A stretch of DNA of 64,000 nt from contig NC_079420.1 of the NCBI RefSeq assembly GCF_026213295.1, forward strand, positions 5,154,641 to 5,218,640, in the 5' to 3' direction. Numbering within the stretch: the stretch's first letter is position 1; every line of letters starts with the position of its first letter. The translations under genes were made by a program, and so were the position numbers. The stretch comes from Gadus chalcogrammus (lineage: Eukaryota > Chordata > Actinopteri > Gadiformes > Gadidae). Below are positions 45,301 through 55,464 of this stretch, in pieces. A model generated the notes under the pieces. The model was not told the origin of the DNA. It saw only the letters and a list, made by a program, of their open reading frames with translations, and ran no database searches.

Positions 45301-47361
45301 TAGCAACGATACACAACTTGAAAATTAAGTGATAAGCGCAATACAAACGCCGGGAGAAATTAAATGATAAGCGCAGTACAAACGCCGGGAGAGGGAGCGG
45401 GTACACTGCCTTCACCGAAACACGAAATTATAACAAAGTAAGCTTATCCAGCCGAGGGAGATGCGTTCCACGCAATCCGAACCTCTCGGCGGGTCCGTTG
45501 CGGCCTTTGGAGGGTGAGCAGCTCACGGCTCCGACAATATGTCGCAAGGCCACCAGCAACGAACGATCGATGATAATAATATCCAATTAGCTTTAAGCTA
45601 GCAAGGTGATACGATACCTGCGAAGCGAGAAGATGAAAAGGAACAGATCCTCTGATGTCACCGGAAGATATAGGCTGTCCGGAGCTCATCAGGGGTCACA
45701 GGTGACTTTGTTGACATTAGGTACTCGAACTGCGCATGCGAGAGACGGATAAATCCAGTGCTTGAAGCACCGCCTCTGGCGGTCAGTAAGGATGAAATAG
45801 AACACTTTCTCAATGGTGGAGCAACATAGGAAGGGAGCATACAGGGCGTTTTGAGGGGTTGATTACTTCTTTTAAATCTTGCGCTTTTCTGCTCTTTTCT
45901 TGGTGTGGCAATATGTAGTTTGTTGTCATGGTGACTGTCAGCTGTGCGGCAGTCCCAGCCAATCACGGTGGGAGACTATCTATAAAGGCGGGCGTAGAGC
46001 ACATGTCGGCATCTTGCTTGCCGTAGGCTGGGTCACGTTGCGCCTGGGCGTCCATTTCCGCTTCCGTGCGGTGACAGGTGAGCTGCCGGTCACGGCTGCA
46101 TCTCTCTCGCATGTTGCCCATCCAGTACTAATTTTAGTTATTGTTTTGTAAAGGCTCTTGCTTGCCGGAGGCTGGGTCACGTAGCTCCTGTGCGTCTACT
46201 TCCGCTTCTGTGCAGTGATAGGTGAGCTGCCGGTCACGGCCGCATCTCTCTTATACGTTGCCTTCCCAGTGCTAATTTTAGTTATTGTTTGTAAAGGGCT
46301 CACTTGGTTGTTGCTGCTGGCTGCGCGCTGCTGATCGATACATGGCCGATGCCGCCTACTGAACTGTCGCTTTGGTATAGCGTCCCGTTCCCTGCTCCAC
46401 GCCACGTTGGCCGGGACTGCCCGATTGGGTGGCCGACAGTAGCGGCGCAGCGGCGGCCAATCCACCTATAAAAAACCACTGCTGCTTTGCTTCAACGTTA
46501 TTACCGCCTTGCCAGGGCCAGCTCGGACCCGATCGCTTTGCCGTTCATTCGGCTAGCGATAGTTTGTTCCTTTTCCTGTTGTGTCGCTATCTCTTTTGTT
46601 TAGTTGGTGCAACTACATTTTAAAGTGTGTATGTTATGTTATGTAAGAGTTTTTGCTGATTTCTCCTTGTGTTTACTTATTATAGATTTTGTTTATTTAA
46701 TTAATTTCTCTTTTTATTATTTTGTTTCCATTATGTTTTCTAACTGGTTGCTCTGCGATCCCCCTCAATTCAGGTGCTGAGCCTACGGTGGTGGACTGGT
46801 GTCCTGGTCACGGTGTCCCTTTTGTATTGTGTTTACAGTTGGTTTATTTTTCATTTGTTTTACGCGTGGTGTTCCTGGGACCCCCTTTCCTTTGGATGCA
46901 GGTGTTCACAGTAGGTCTCAGCACTGATTGGATCTCAGCACCCAATTTCCCTCCTTAGTGAGTAATTATTTAGTAGTCAGACATTTTGTATAAATAAAAG
47001 TATTTTTGTATGATCGAACTGCCGTCTCTGCCTCATTGCATAACGGACCTCAGTGCCTTTCCTTCATTTGTGCTAGTCCACTTAAAATAAATCTCTGGGT
47101 GAAATTCCCAGGGTGGCGTTGTCTGGCAATAATTAATGCTACCGTTACTGCCTTTAAGAAAAGGGGCATCACTCGATAGCTCGTGCTGCCACACAGGCAA
47201 GGGACATGAAGGTGACTGGAGACCTGCAGAGAGCCAGGGGATACAGCAAGTGGGCTCTGGGCCTCAACGTGGCCGCGCTGATCATTTTTGTTTTGATTGT
47301 CCTTTATTTTATTATTAATTTCAGCGTTGTCCTTGCTCTCCTTGAGAAAGAATCGTTTTGA
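39324..47361 (+). CDS. IFITM/dispanin-type gene, copy A, interrupted intron and truncated tail
   Basis: Coding exons 39324-39337, 39594-39726 and 47197-47361 join in phase to 103 residues. The CD225 domain is recognisable: a first hydrophobic segment with cysteines (SICSFF, NPFCLGL), the SIK-ARDMK loop that matches the IFITM SIKARD motif, then a second hydrophobic segment. These small membrane proteins act in interferon-linked restriction of enveloped virus entry or in membrane trafficking. I chose the ATG at 39324 because the upstream sequence is not frame-conserved with copy B. Intron 2 is 7.5 kb because a DIRS retrotransposon (39962-45803) and a second repeat are inserted; in copy B it is 404 bp. 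The last exon has a 15-base deletion and a one-base shift relative to copy B, which removes the C-terminal tail. It may still be expressed, or it may be a pseudogene. Confidence 0.7.
40001..40147. repeat. DIRS terminal repeat, low-coordinate copy
   Basis: 147 bp that is the near-exact reverse complement of 45639-45785. A 39-base unique tail (39962-40000) lies outside it. Confidence 0.9.
40193..40294. repeat. DIRS internal complementary region
   Basis: 40193-40246 is the reverse complement of the low-coordinate end of the element (39959-40012), and 40244-40294 is the reverse complement of the other end (45753-45803). The two parts meet at a shared GTT (40244-40246), the complement of the AAC found at both insertion borders. 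In the DIRS1 replication model this region templates joining of the two ends into a circle. Confidence 0.9.
40339..41350 (-). pseudogene. DIRS tyrosine recombinase, frameshifted
   Basis: The N-terminal part lies in a frame open from the RT region down to 41108 and contains the recognisable STRAQYENRW segment. The catalytic part is in a different frame, open from 41181 to 40339. The break lies at about 41160-41175. The catalytic region shows the family residues: Arg in AKRVGEL, the HxxR pair in CHSTRA, and the Tyr in FYRVN. This enzyme inserts the element without a DDE integrase. The frameshift means this copy probably cannot supply its own recombinase. A programmed shift is conceivable but unsupported. 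Confidence 0.8.
41353..43551 (-). CDS. DIRS reverse transcriptase and RNase H
   Basis: Open for 732 codons. The first 96 or so overlap the end of gag in another frame, so the true start is probably further in, for example the Met about 145 codons along before the IHDP segment. The RT domain shows the finger/palm region around DGGLRPILDLRGLN, the catalytic LVDLKDAYF aspartate and the YLDD box. The RNase H domain shows TDASLSGWG, the glutamate in NVLELRA, RSDN and a final ADSLSR. In DIRS elements this enzyme copies the RNA into a circular DNA intermediate. No stop or frameshift is visible within the domains, which suggests a fairly young insertion. Confidence 0.88.
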   Translation of the reverse strand: MSEQSRPGRLASIYLCFKGVCLLLAGLEVLQLPHSVAITHRLTPVATLGLSAHVHSLLSSRHRPFGPLSGCPRGSLRSHMLPVVPPGPLEVGGPGAEGQGPVVGCFSQQQLSYWAASTRDPWVLSTLTHGYKLQFRRRPPAYGRVKMTIIHDPAKAQALAQELSALLDKGAIEPVDPRLQPGGFYSTYFLVAKKDGGLRPILDLRGLNRFLKILRFHMLSTAEVLRTVARGEWFTLVDLKDAYFHVPIAPHHRQFLRFAFRGRRFQFRVLPFGLPLSPRVFTRCVAAALSPLQSRGMKILPYLDDWLICAPSQSQVALDTTLLLSHVARLGLRVNLMKSCLVPSQSIVFLGVSLDAVAMKACPSPQRVDGILRLLLLFREGRLLRYVEFLRLLGKLSAAATVVPLGLLSLRPLQRWLYSFHLDVRWHRHRGLKVSRCCLLALAPWRERSFLLQGMPMGSIASRRETVTTDASLSGWGAVWQNRTAQGLWPVQFRSEHINVLELRAVHSALQSFLPFLGGRHVLVRSDNVSAVSHINHQGGTRSSRLLQASRDLLLWAAPRLASLRAMYLPGVQNQAADSLSRCKPPPGEWRLHPEVILNIWDVFGRAEVDLFATKESTHCPLWFSWTEESSPLGQDALAHDWPEGPLYAFPPIPLIFPTLQRVLQQGHRLLLVAPFWPGRTWFPLLRRLCSSSPQRLPDRKDLLSQLQGKIWHPDPRCLQLWVWPLQGPTRC
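43262..44857 (-). CDS. DIRS gag-like protein
   Basis: 531 codons, located first in the element as expected for gag. The N-terminus carries paired CxxC motifs (CSAC, CPSC followed by LGLGH, then CMNC) that look like a zinc-binding module. The middle is Ala/Ser-rich and the C-terminus is basic and Gln/Arg-rich, ending RGRGTRR, suited to nucleic-acid binding. Function is inferred from position and composition; no enzymatic motif is present. Confidence 0.8.
   Translation of the reverse strand: MFFLLYTVLFFLVVNMVGDHSCSACMAPLQIEDGHDLCPSCLGLGHLKEGLSDDPCMNCTFMPRAVRVARLAEVEQRLGLVSSPELLPPAQRRNPAQDGRSKRRAAVTAGPTSRKKVRESGLASKVGQLTAELESMKCLFLAFQAGTGAGGPGALAPPAATLEPEEDVLSLAASAAEFAEYEPDGVLQDAASRASAACSRPSTHSSTSASEDNSMGAIIRMALASLQLDVPQAQPAPASAFFRRGPAPASFTVPPSEEYLRELHACWRDPRAHSHATSDGRLLAAMQDAPKFGLDRMPAVEPTIAALIVSPDEALRPDARCPRPQCRVTDDLLSKAYDAAARMGRIGNSMSHLMLALSASLQEVAVGAPAHDFSDASLQAFALMSRELGRVMSTLVQARRQVWLAQSPLTEACRRTLRSVPVEPGELFGSAALEALERTVQARKTREHLSVLQRSVPPPSRPRGSSAAPQRSYHPQAHPSGYLRSQRPRPQPAQQQAQAFRAPERLPSGQPQVPYAARRSPRTFRGRGTRR
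44858..45420 (-). repeat. Repeated motif array in the DIRS leader
   Basis: On the plus strand, a block close to gggagcgggagcg followed by cactgccttcacc occurs near 44863, 44976, 45062, 45182, 45266 and 45382, with a partial copy near 45351. Spacing is roughly 80-120 bp, and the motif is much better conserved than the spacers. It occupies the region between the terminal repeat and gag. Confidence 0.8.
45639..45785. repeat. DIRS terminal repeat, high-coordinate copy
   Basis: Reverse complement of 40001-40147; an outer tail of 18 bases follows (45786-45803). Inverted, not direct, orientation separates DIRS1-type from Ngaro-type elements. Confidence 0.9.
45903..47040 (+). mobile_element. Unclassified repeat insertion with promoter-like and polyA signals
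   Basis: Sequence absent from the equivalent intron of ifitm copy B. It carries a CCAAT box (45959-45963), TATAAA (45981-45986), a tandem duplication (46009-46152 and 46153-46293) and AATAAA near 46992, an order reminiscent of a long terminal repeat. It begins TG and can be ended at CA, but I see no matching target duplication and no internal coding region, so the LTR reading is tentative. Confidence 0.4.
46009..46293 (+). repeat. 142-bp tandem duplication
   Basis: Two adjacent copies sharing cttgcttgccg.aggctgggtcacg, gtgagctgccggtcacgg and gctaattttagttattg, with about 15% visible divergence. Confidence 0.8.
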
Positions 47362-47514
47362 GCACAACAACCGCAATGGATATCCTTAGGGGAGTGGCTA
47401 GGAACATGACCCTACCAAAGTCAAGAAGTTAATTGCCCCTATGCCAAAAACAATAATGAAGCTGAATTTAATTAAACTACCCAGTAATGCACTTTGTAAC
47501 CATCAGCAGAGCAA

Positions 47515-47520
47515 AATAAA
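47515..47520 (+). promoter_or_regulatory. Candidate polyadenylation signal, ifitm copy A
   Basis: AATAAA in a segment that is conserved with the copy B 3' UTR (59264-59269). Confidence 0.5.
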
Positions 47521-47671
47521 TATTAGTCGTTATTTTAAGCCACCTTTCAGAAATAAGTGGATTAAAACTTTGACCCAAATGTGACCATTAAGATATGTAG
47601 ACAAATGTTTAAGATGGACTGAAGCACTCACAATAATATTACTAATTAATTTATCTCTAACCACTGCGCAG

Positions 47672-47883
47672 TTCACTGAAGAGGATGCTCTGAAAACACA
47701 AGCAATCGCTCGACTTCGAATCCTCGTAGAAAGAGCAATAGGCAGAGTCAAGGAATACCGCATCTGGGAACGCACTGTCCTTTCACCTTGTCTGCGACAG
47801 TCAATCAGCTGTGGACCGTCTGCTGTGTGATGACCAACTTCCAGGGACCACTTGATTTAAAAGGCTACATCCCTGTTGAATAG
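47672..47883 (+). pseudogene. Harbinger/PIF-type DDE transposase remnant
   Basis: Two in-frame stretches separated by a frameshift read as a fragment of a DDE_Tnp_4 family transposase: LRILVERAIGRVKEYRIW, then in another frame VNQLWTVC and TNFQGPLDLKG before a TAG. In intact family members these lie close together near the C-terminus. A consensus-like acceptor (gcgcag) precedes it. The rest of the transposase is absent. Confidence 0.6.
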
Positions 47884-48559
47884 TGTTTCTTCTCAAACAT
47901 GTACCTATAAATATTAAATATAATATATAAATAAAACGAGAGGCACTGAACATTTGGAGTGTTCCCTTCATTTTTTCCGGAGCTGTAATTTTGTAAACTG
48001 AAAACATTGTATATATTGAATGACATGTATGTAATTGAATGAGAAGTCTTTAATCTATAATCAATTTTAAAGTCCAGTCAGTCCATCCTGAAAGTATTCA
48101 AAATAATGTGAATATATAATGTAGTAAATGATGTAGCCTACTCAGAAAAAGGGAATGAATTTAATCCTTTTTTTTTCTTTCAGTTCCTTTATTCATTCAG
48201 TTCATTTCACATTCATTTCACTTTCTGCTGAAGATACACATTCATATATGTACCAAAGAAGTACAAGTCTACCTTATTTTTCATCTCTTATCATTTCATC
48301 CCTCCAGACTGAGCTGACGCCAAACTGACGTTAGCATAAGCCAACCTACCTAGCGTAAGCTAGCTAGCAGACACTCACATTCGTAGTCGATATATTTCTC
48401 AAAAAATAAACAATCCCTTGTCCAGTTTGGAGCGGGCTGTTATGGAGTGTTGTTCGGTAAGTCTGTGAACTTCAGAAAACGTGACTTTGGGTACATTTAC
48501 CAGGGATGTCGTGAAAGTGAACTGCCGGTCTTCCATCATCAGTTCGCCTGAGTGATTCA

Positions 48560-49041
48560 CCGGATGTCACAGTGCACAATGAACACCGAATGCGGAAGTA
48601 CTACGTATCAGCGTGATAATCCCTTTTTTATCGCGCGATTAACGCAAATCTTTTATTAAAAAAAAAATATATATATTTTTTTTTCTTTGGCTCAAAACAA
48701 AGAAGCAGTAGCCTAACTGCTATGTTCAAATGACATTTGTTCAAAGCAGTCTAAACGACTGCTTAGATTTTGATTGCACTATAGGCTCTTTTTTTGTATC
48801 TTCCTGTTTTGATCAGTATATGCCAATGTTGTTATCAATAAAAAATCATTTGCACAAGGCAAGCCGATGCACTTCACCATGTTGATAAGAGAATTAAAAC
48901 GAGAAGAATTAATGGGACAAAGAAATCAAGGGATATTTAGCATAGAAAACTAATTTGCGATTAATCGCGATTAATGTGAGTTAACTATGACATTAATGCG
49001 ATTAATCACGATTAAATATTTTAATCGATTGACAGCTCTAT
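48560..49041. mobile_element. Probable hAT-like element end
   Basis: The stretch is rich in gattaatcgcgattaat-type motifs and ends tcgattgacagctcta, whose reverse complement starts tagagctgtcaatcgatt, a terminal sequence I associate with fish hAT-like repeats. The opposite end is not located. Confidence 0.35.
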
Positions 49042-49313
49042 ACCAACTACATGTCTGGTATCATCACCGATATTCACCACTAGTTAATGGTTACATAATA
49101 TTTATTAACTTTGCTATTTGTAAACAAAATAACCTATTTTCCTATGTAGTTTTGTACATATGCTAAACAACCCTTCGGATGTTCAGAAATGTTGATGAAT
49201 TTATTTAAAGATATCTGTACTGGTATCAGCTGGAACATTTCCTATCTGAAATCTTCCAGGAAATGGTCTTGTCGGTTCCCTATCACGGACCCTTTTGTTT
49301 ATGTAAACCCCAG

Positions 49314-50842
<1,529 letters not shown>

Positions 50843-52346
50843 GTCAGAGTCGTAGCGCTGTTGTCGGTGCTCTTTAAAGCCGCTGAACCTAACATTTTTG
50901 CGACTTTTAAAGAAGATGAGAGCACCCAGAGTTTGGTGCCAACAGGCAATGAAAACTATTTTGTGTGTGTCAGATGATCACACATTCTGACATGATATAT
51001 CCATAATAAATCAAGTCACAGTTTTAACCCTGATGGCACATGGGGGCACCAAAGAGCTTAATTCATTTATTTTCCTTGAATCAAATGGAGAACGGGCTCA
51101 TTGGATCAACAATAGCATTGGATTTTGACTAGAGTGTGACATGATCTATGGATCATTACCTTAATTTGCCAAACTTTTCCCTCAAGGTTATCAATAATCA
51201 GGTACACACTTATGGCTCTTTCTTTTATCCGGGACAGCCATTATGCTATAAAGAAGCCTGCCAGCACCGTTAAAGAAATCCACAAAACACTTCTGAATTT
51301 TTCTATTGAGGGAAAAGTTATATGAAATTAGATGCAAAGATGCAAAGGTTTTTGCAATGACACTTACCACTTGATTTGATCTACCGAGAAAACTAGCAAG
51401 CAATTTTTTCGTAAGCGAACTATTTGATCGTGTTAGATGAGGGGGGATTTTTTGGGGGGATTGCTTCATGTTACTGTCAAGTTGCATGTGGCTTGACGGC
51501 ATGCAACTAGCTTCGGGAAAGTTGAACTTCTCAGCCCACCTCTGCGCCTCTGACAACCTCACCACACTCAGAACACACACACAAACGAGTCGATACTTGC
51601 TACGGTATCCATTTGCTCATACTTTCCTACTTCCCTGCCATTTCACCGGGATAAAAAAAAACAACGTAAAAGATGAGCTGTTGTTCAGGCTTTGGTTTAG
51701 GGCTACTGGGCACTTTGTAATTTTGCTATTGTGTAGAAGTGTTAACCAAATTATGGCTCTGTAAAGAGGAATGCTGATCCCTGACCCGCTTTACTCTGAT
51801 AGAAACATGTGACTCGTACCGTGACCACATCTTTTGTTCCCCGCATCACATCGCTGTAGCCTATTTCACAGCGTGAATATCTATCCACTATCTTCAAACT
51901 AAATAATTTGCTATTGAGTTGTTGGATTATTTGTAGAAACCACCACAGGAGAGCTATGCTGCTATAAATGTCACTTTTCATTGTAAAAAAGGGGGAAGAT
52001 CCCCACCTACCCATGCCAGACTTTAGAACGATCCTATTTCAGTCTCCACAACTGACTTTTTTTTTTGGACTCCTTAATTATTCATCCTCCTACTTTAATG
52101 AAAATGAATTCATAAGATGTTGGAAAAACGTTGAATGGATAGAGCAACGTCTGTATTTTGAACCGTGTTGAATCATACCGTCTGTATTTCATTTCTTAAT
52201 TTATTTTGTAGGCCTACTAACCTTTTCCTCAGTGTGCTTACATGTAAAGCGTCCTTGAATTGGAGAAAATTGATATTGTTATAATTTTTTAGCTGGAAAG
52301 ACATTTGAAATGACGAAACGTTAAGCGTATTGTCATTTCTTGAAAC

Positions 52347-52415
52347 ATCTTGAAACTCGCACAGAGAAGGTTTCGCAAGCGGCTTGCGAATCCTTTTCTG
52401 TGGGCGTTTCAAGAT
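52347..52415. repeat. Imperfect hairpin (copy 2 of 3)
   Basis: Same hairpin as 34912-34980; here both stems are slightly better matched (caagcggcttgc centre). Confidence 0.6.
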
Positions 52416-52480
52416 AGTAGGCCTAGTCACCTTTTGTTGTCGGTCTAGCTTTTGCATTTTGAACCACAGGGGCTTTAGTA

Positions 52481-55462
52481 TGAAGGTATTATTGTAGCAA
52501 AAGTCTTTAGCACCTGTAACTGCAGAATTTGAATGCGTACACTAAAGTCACAGTAAATTTGAAGTCGTATATATTTATTTTGCATGTGTACTCTAAAGTC
52601 ACAAATGTGTAACAGTACATTTGTAGTCGTAAAAAATATATATATATTTTTTATACCATTGTAAACACAAAATAGGGTCTACGAGTACGCTAATCTGTGT
52701 TACAGGTGCACAAATCCTTTTGCTACAATTATTGCAGCGCAGTTGTTGCAAAACACATTCGCACACCCGTGTTTCATAATCTGAGAACATGCCCAAAAGG
52801 GGTGCATTCGTAAACCCAAATTTGAACAACTGCATCAGAAGTTGCACATCTGTGAACGCTATGTTAATTCAGCATTTTAATGAGCGAGCACAAAACCATT
52901 TTACAACTGCTCGAATCTGCTCCTGCAAGTCTCAGCTGTGGGTTTTTTTGCAGGTTGTTTTGCAACACCCCTAGGTGGTAAATGTGTAGCAAAAGTATTC
53001 GTATCCGTAGATGACAGAGCGTCCGTGAGCGGGACAAAATAGTCCCGCCCATAATTTCCTAATCCAATGAAAGTCGCCGGCAGGGATGCATTTCTCAAAT
53101 TACAGTGACGGCTGGTGGTGATTTTGGGTGGGTGGGCTAAAGAATGCATTACATTTATCAATACTTCACAGGGCTCCAGACGCCATGAGGTCACCTTTAT
53201 ATCTCTGTTCATAACTTTCATAATGTGAATGATTTTTAAACAAGATTAAGGTGTAGAGAAAGGCATGTCTTTATTTGAAGCTCAATTATAAATAGAAGAA
53301 AAATAAGGTGTTTAAAGTGCTTCACTGAGCTGAAATTGAACATTTCGAACTAAACCATTAAGCAAAATAAAACTTTTTTTGTGCTTAAAGTATTACACAA
53401 TTAAAATGTTGACTGGTCTCCCTTTGCGCAAAATGCGGCTGTAGACGATCAAACACTCTTCGGTAGAGACGTCTGTGTCGCCGTCAATCATGAAGGACAT
53501 GTAGGCCTATGTGGCGTTTCCGACGTCCGCAGCTGTCTTTTGCTTTAAGGTGTCGCCCATTATTAGGCCTACTGCAATGAATTGTGCACATGCCATCTCA
53601 TTGCTATACGTCGGGTTGATGTTTAATCCATTTCTCTTCATGAGAATAATTTCAGATTTAAATTGAGAATGGCAACTCCTCTTTGGCAATGTTGTATGCA
53701 ACATTAAATGAGATCATTTCCGATTCCTTAGAGAACCTTATTGTTACTGCCTGTCGCTGAAATGCAGCTTGGAGAGGGGCCACTATCTCTACACACTTGT
53801 CACGTCATGTTGGGTTATTTAGACAGCTTTTTAAATGTTTCGATACGAAACGTAGTTGACCCGCTTACAAATTTATTACCGGCCATATTCTGACCGCACT
53901 CCTGACAGTAAATCTGTACATCGTTTGGTTGATGTGTCCCCAATCTTTTCACTTCCAATTTTTCCTCCAAAGACATTAAAGAAAACCGATTAGAAAGTAA
54001 ATAATCCACTTCATTAATTTTCATGCTAACGCCCGCCATACTGCACTTGCGCTACTGACTGTGCTGTGATTAGTCGAAGGTCACTGTACTGTAGCTACTG
54101 TGCTAGGTCAGCCTTTGGGCTAAACTAGTTTAGCCCAAATGGGAAGCATATGAAGGGGGCGTGTCAGGGCACCTGTCAATCAAACGTCAATGGAAGCTTA
54201 CGCTACTGCGCTTGGGCTGAATACATTTAGCCCATTCACAGGAAAAAAACGAAGATATATATATCCTGGGTTTTTCTGTCACTTTTTGGTGCTGTTGCTC
54301 CTTTAGGTTCTACCAACATTTAAAACAATATGTTCTATGTTTTTAATAATATTTTTTTTATTTTCACTGTAAGAGGGATAGCCCTGTTAGCCCATTTATA
54401 CCAGCCGTCCCTGACTGGGACCCATCGCGTGCCAGCCATGGAGCTATAAAGATCGCAGCATTCTCAGCGCGGCTACGTTTCTTTCTGGAGAAGTGAAGAG
54501 GGCGTCCTACTGAACGGAGGTGGGTATTCTACATTATGTAAAATGAAATGACTTAGTTCAAGTGAATTCTCCCCAAAGTATTGCATTAACATTTCTGAAT
54601 TTTATGTTATGGCGACCATTAAAATACATTCAAGGACATTTGCGGCATGTTAATGAAATACTTTGGGGGGAATTCACTTGAACTAAGTCATTTCATTTAA
54701 CATAATGTAGGATACCCATCTCCGTTCAGTAGGACGCCCTCTTCACTTCTCCAGAAAGAAACGTATCCCGCGCTGGGTATGCTGCGATCTTTATAGCTCC
54801 ATGACTGGCACGCAGTGGGTCCCAGTGTAATTTGAGAAATGCATCCCTGCCGGCGATATTCATCGCCGGCAGGGATGAAAATCAGGAAATTATGGGCGGG
54901 ACTATTTTGTCCCGCTCACGGACGCTCTGTCATCTACGGATACGAATACTTTTGCTACACATTTACCACCTAGGGGTGTTGCAAAACAACCTGCAAAAAA
55001 ACCCACAGCTGAGACTTGCAGGAGCAGATTCGAGCAGTTGTAAAATGGTTTTGTGCTCGCTCATTAAAATGCTGAGTTAACATAGCGTTCACAGATGTGC
55101 AACTTCTGATGCATTTGTTCAAATTTGGGTTTACGAATGCACACCTTTTGGGCATGTTCTCAGATTATGAAACACGGGTGTGCGAATGTGTTTTGCACCA
55201 ACTGCGCTGCAATAATTGTAGCAAAAGGATTTGTGCACCTGTAACACAGATTAGCGTACTCGTAGACCCTATTTTGTGTTTACAATGGTATAAAAAAAAT
55301 ATTTTTTTTTTTTACGACTACAAATTACTGTTACACATTTGTGACTTTAGAGTACACATGCAAAATAAATATATACGACTTCAAATTGACTGTGACTTTC
55401 GTGTACGCATTCAAATTCTGCAGTTACAGGTGCTAAAGACTTTTGCTACAATAATACCTTCA
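52481..55462. mobile_element. Foldback element with long inverted arms
   Basis: The arms are 52481-53102 plus 54414-54590, and 54640-55462 in reverse complement, so a palindrome of about 1.6 kb with a loop of roughly 50 bases once the inserted hAT is set aside. The ends read tgaaggtattattgtagc and are flanked by TA, as in TA-target DNA transposons. No transposase is encoded in the arms. It replaced the region that held cat exons 7-12 in unit 2, or inserted next to that deletion. Confidence 0.8.
53103..54413 (-). mobile_element. Decayed hAT transposon inside the foldback arm
   Basis: Terminal inverted repeats cagtgacggctggt (53103-53116) and accagccgtccctg (54400-54413). The other arm of the foldback element is continuous at this point, giving an empty site. 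On the minus strand, fragments resemble an hAT transposase: a zinc-finger-like CQECGQ region near 53900, and around 53470-53500 an MIDGDTDVSTEEC segment like the start of the catalytic domain. Frames are broken and most of the gene is gone. Confidence 0.7.
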
Positions 55463-55464
55463 TA

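Larger units (their letters stand above)
39962..45803 (-). mobile_element. Complete DIRS1-type tyrosine-recombinase retrotransposon
   Basis: A 5842-bp element on the minus strand with gag, reverse transcriptase/RNase H and tyrosine recombinase regions, inverted terminal repeats and an internal complementary region. Its borders are set by the paralogous empty site in ifitm copy B (58750-58762), where the flanks are joined at ctcaaacactttctc. There is no target duplication, but the trinucleotide AAC is present at both edges (39959-39961 and 45801-45803), as expected for recombinase-mediated insertion of a circular intermediate. The RT frame is intact; the recombinase frame is shifted. Confidence 0.93.

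Noticed and set aside
39962..45803. Endogenous retrovirus
   Set aside because: There is no DDE integrase, protease or envelope and no direct LTRs; inverted repeats and a tyrosine recombinase identify a DIRS element.
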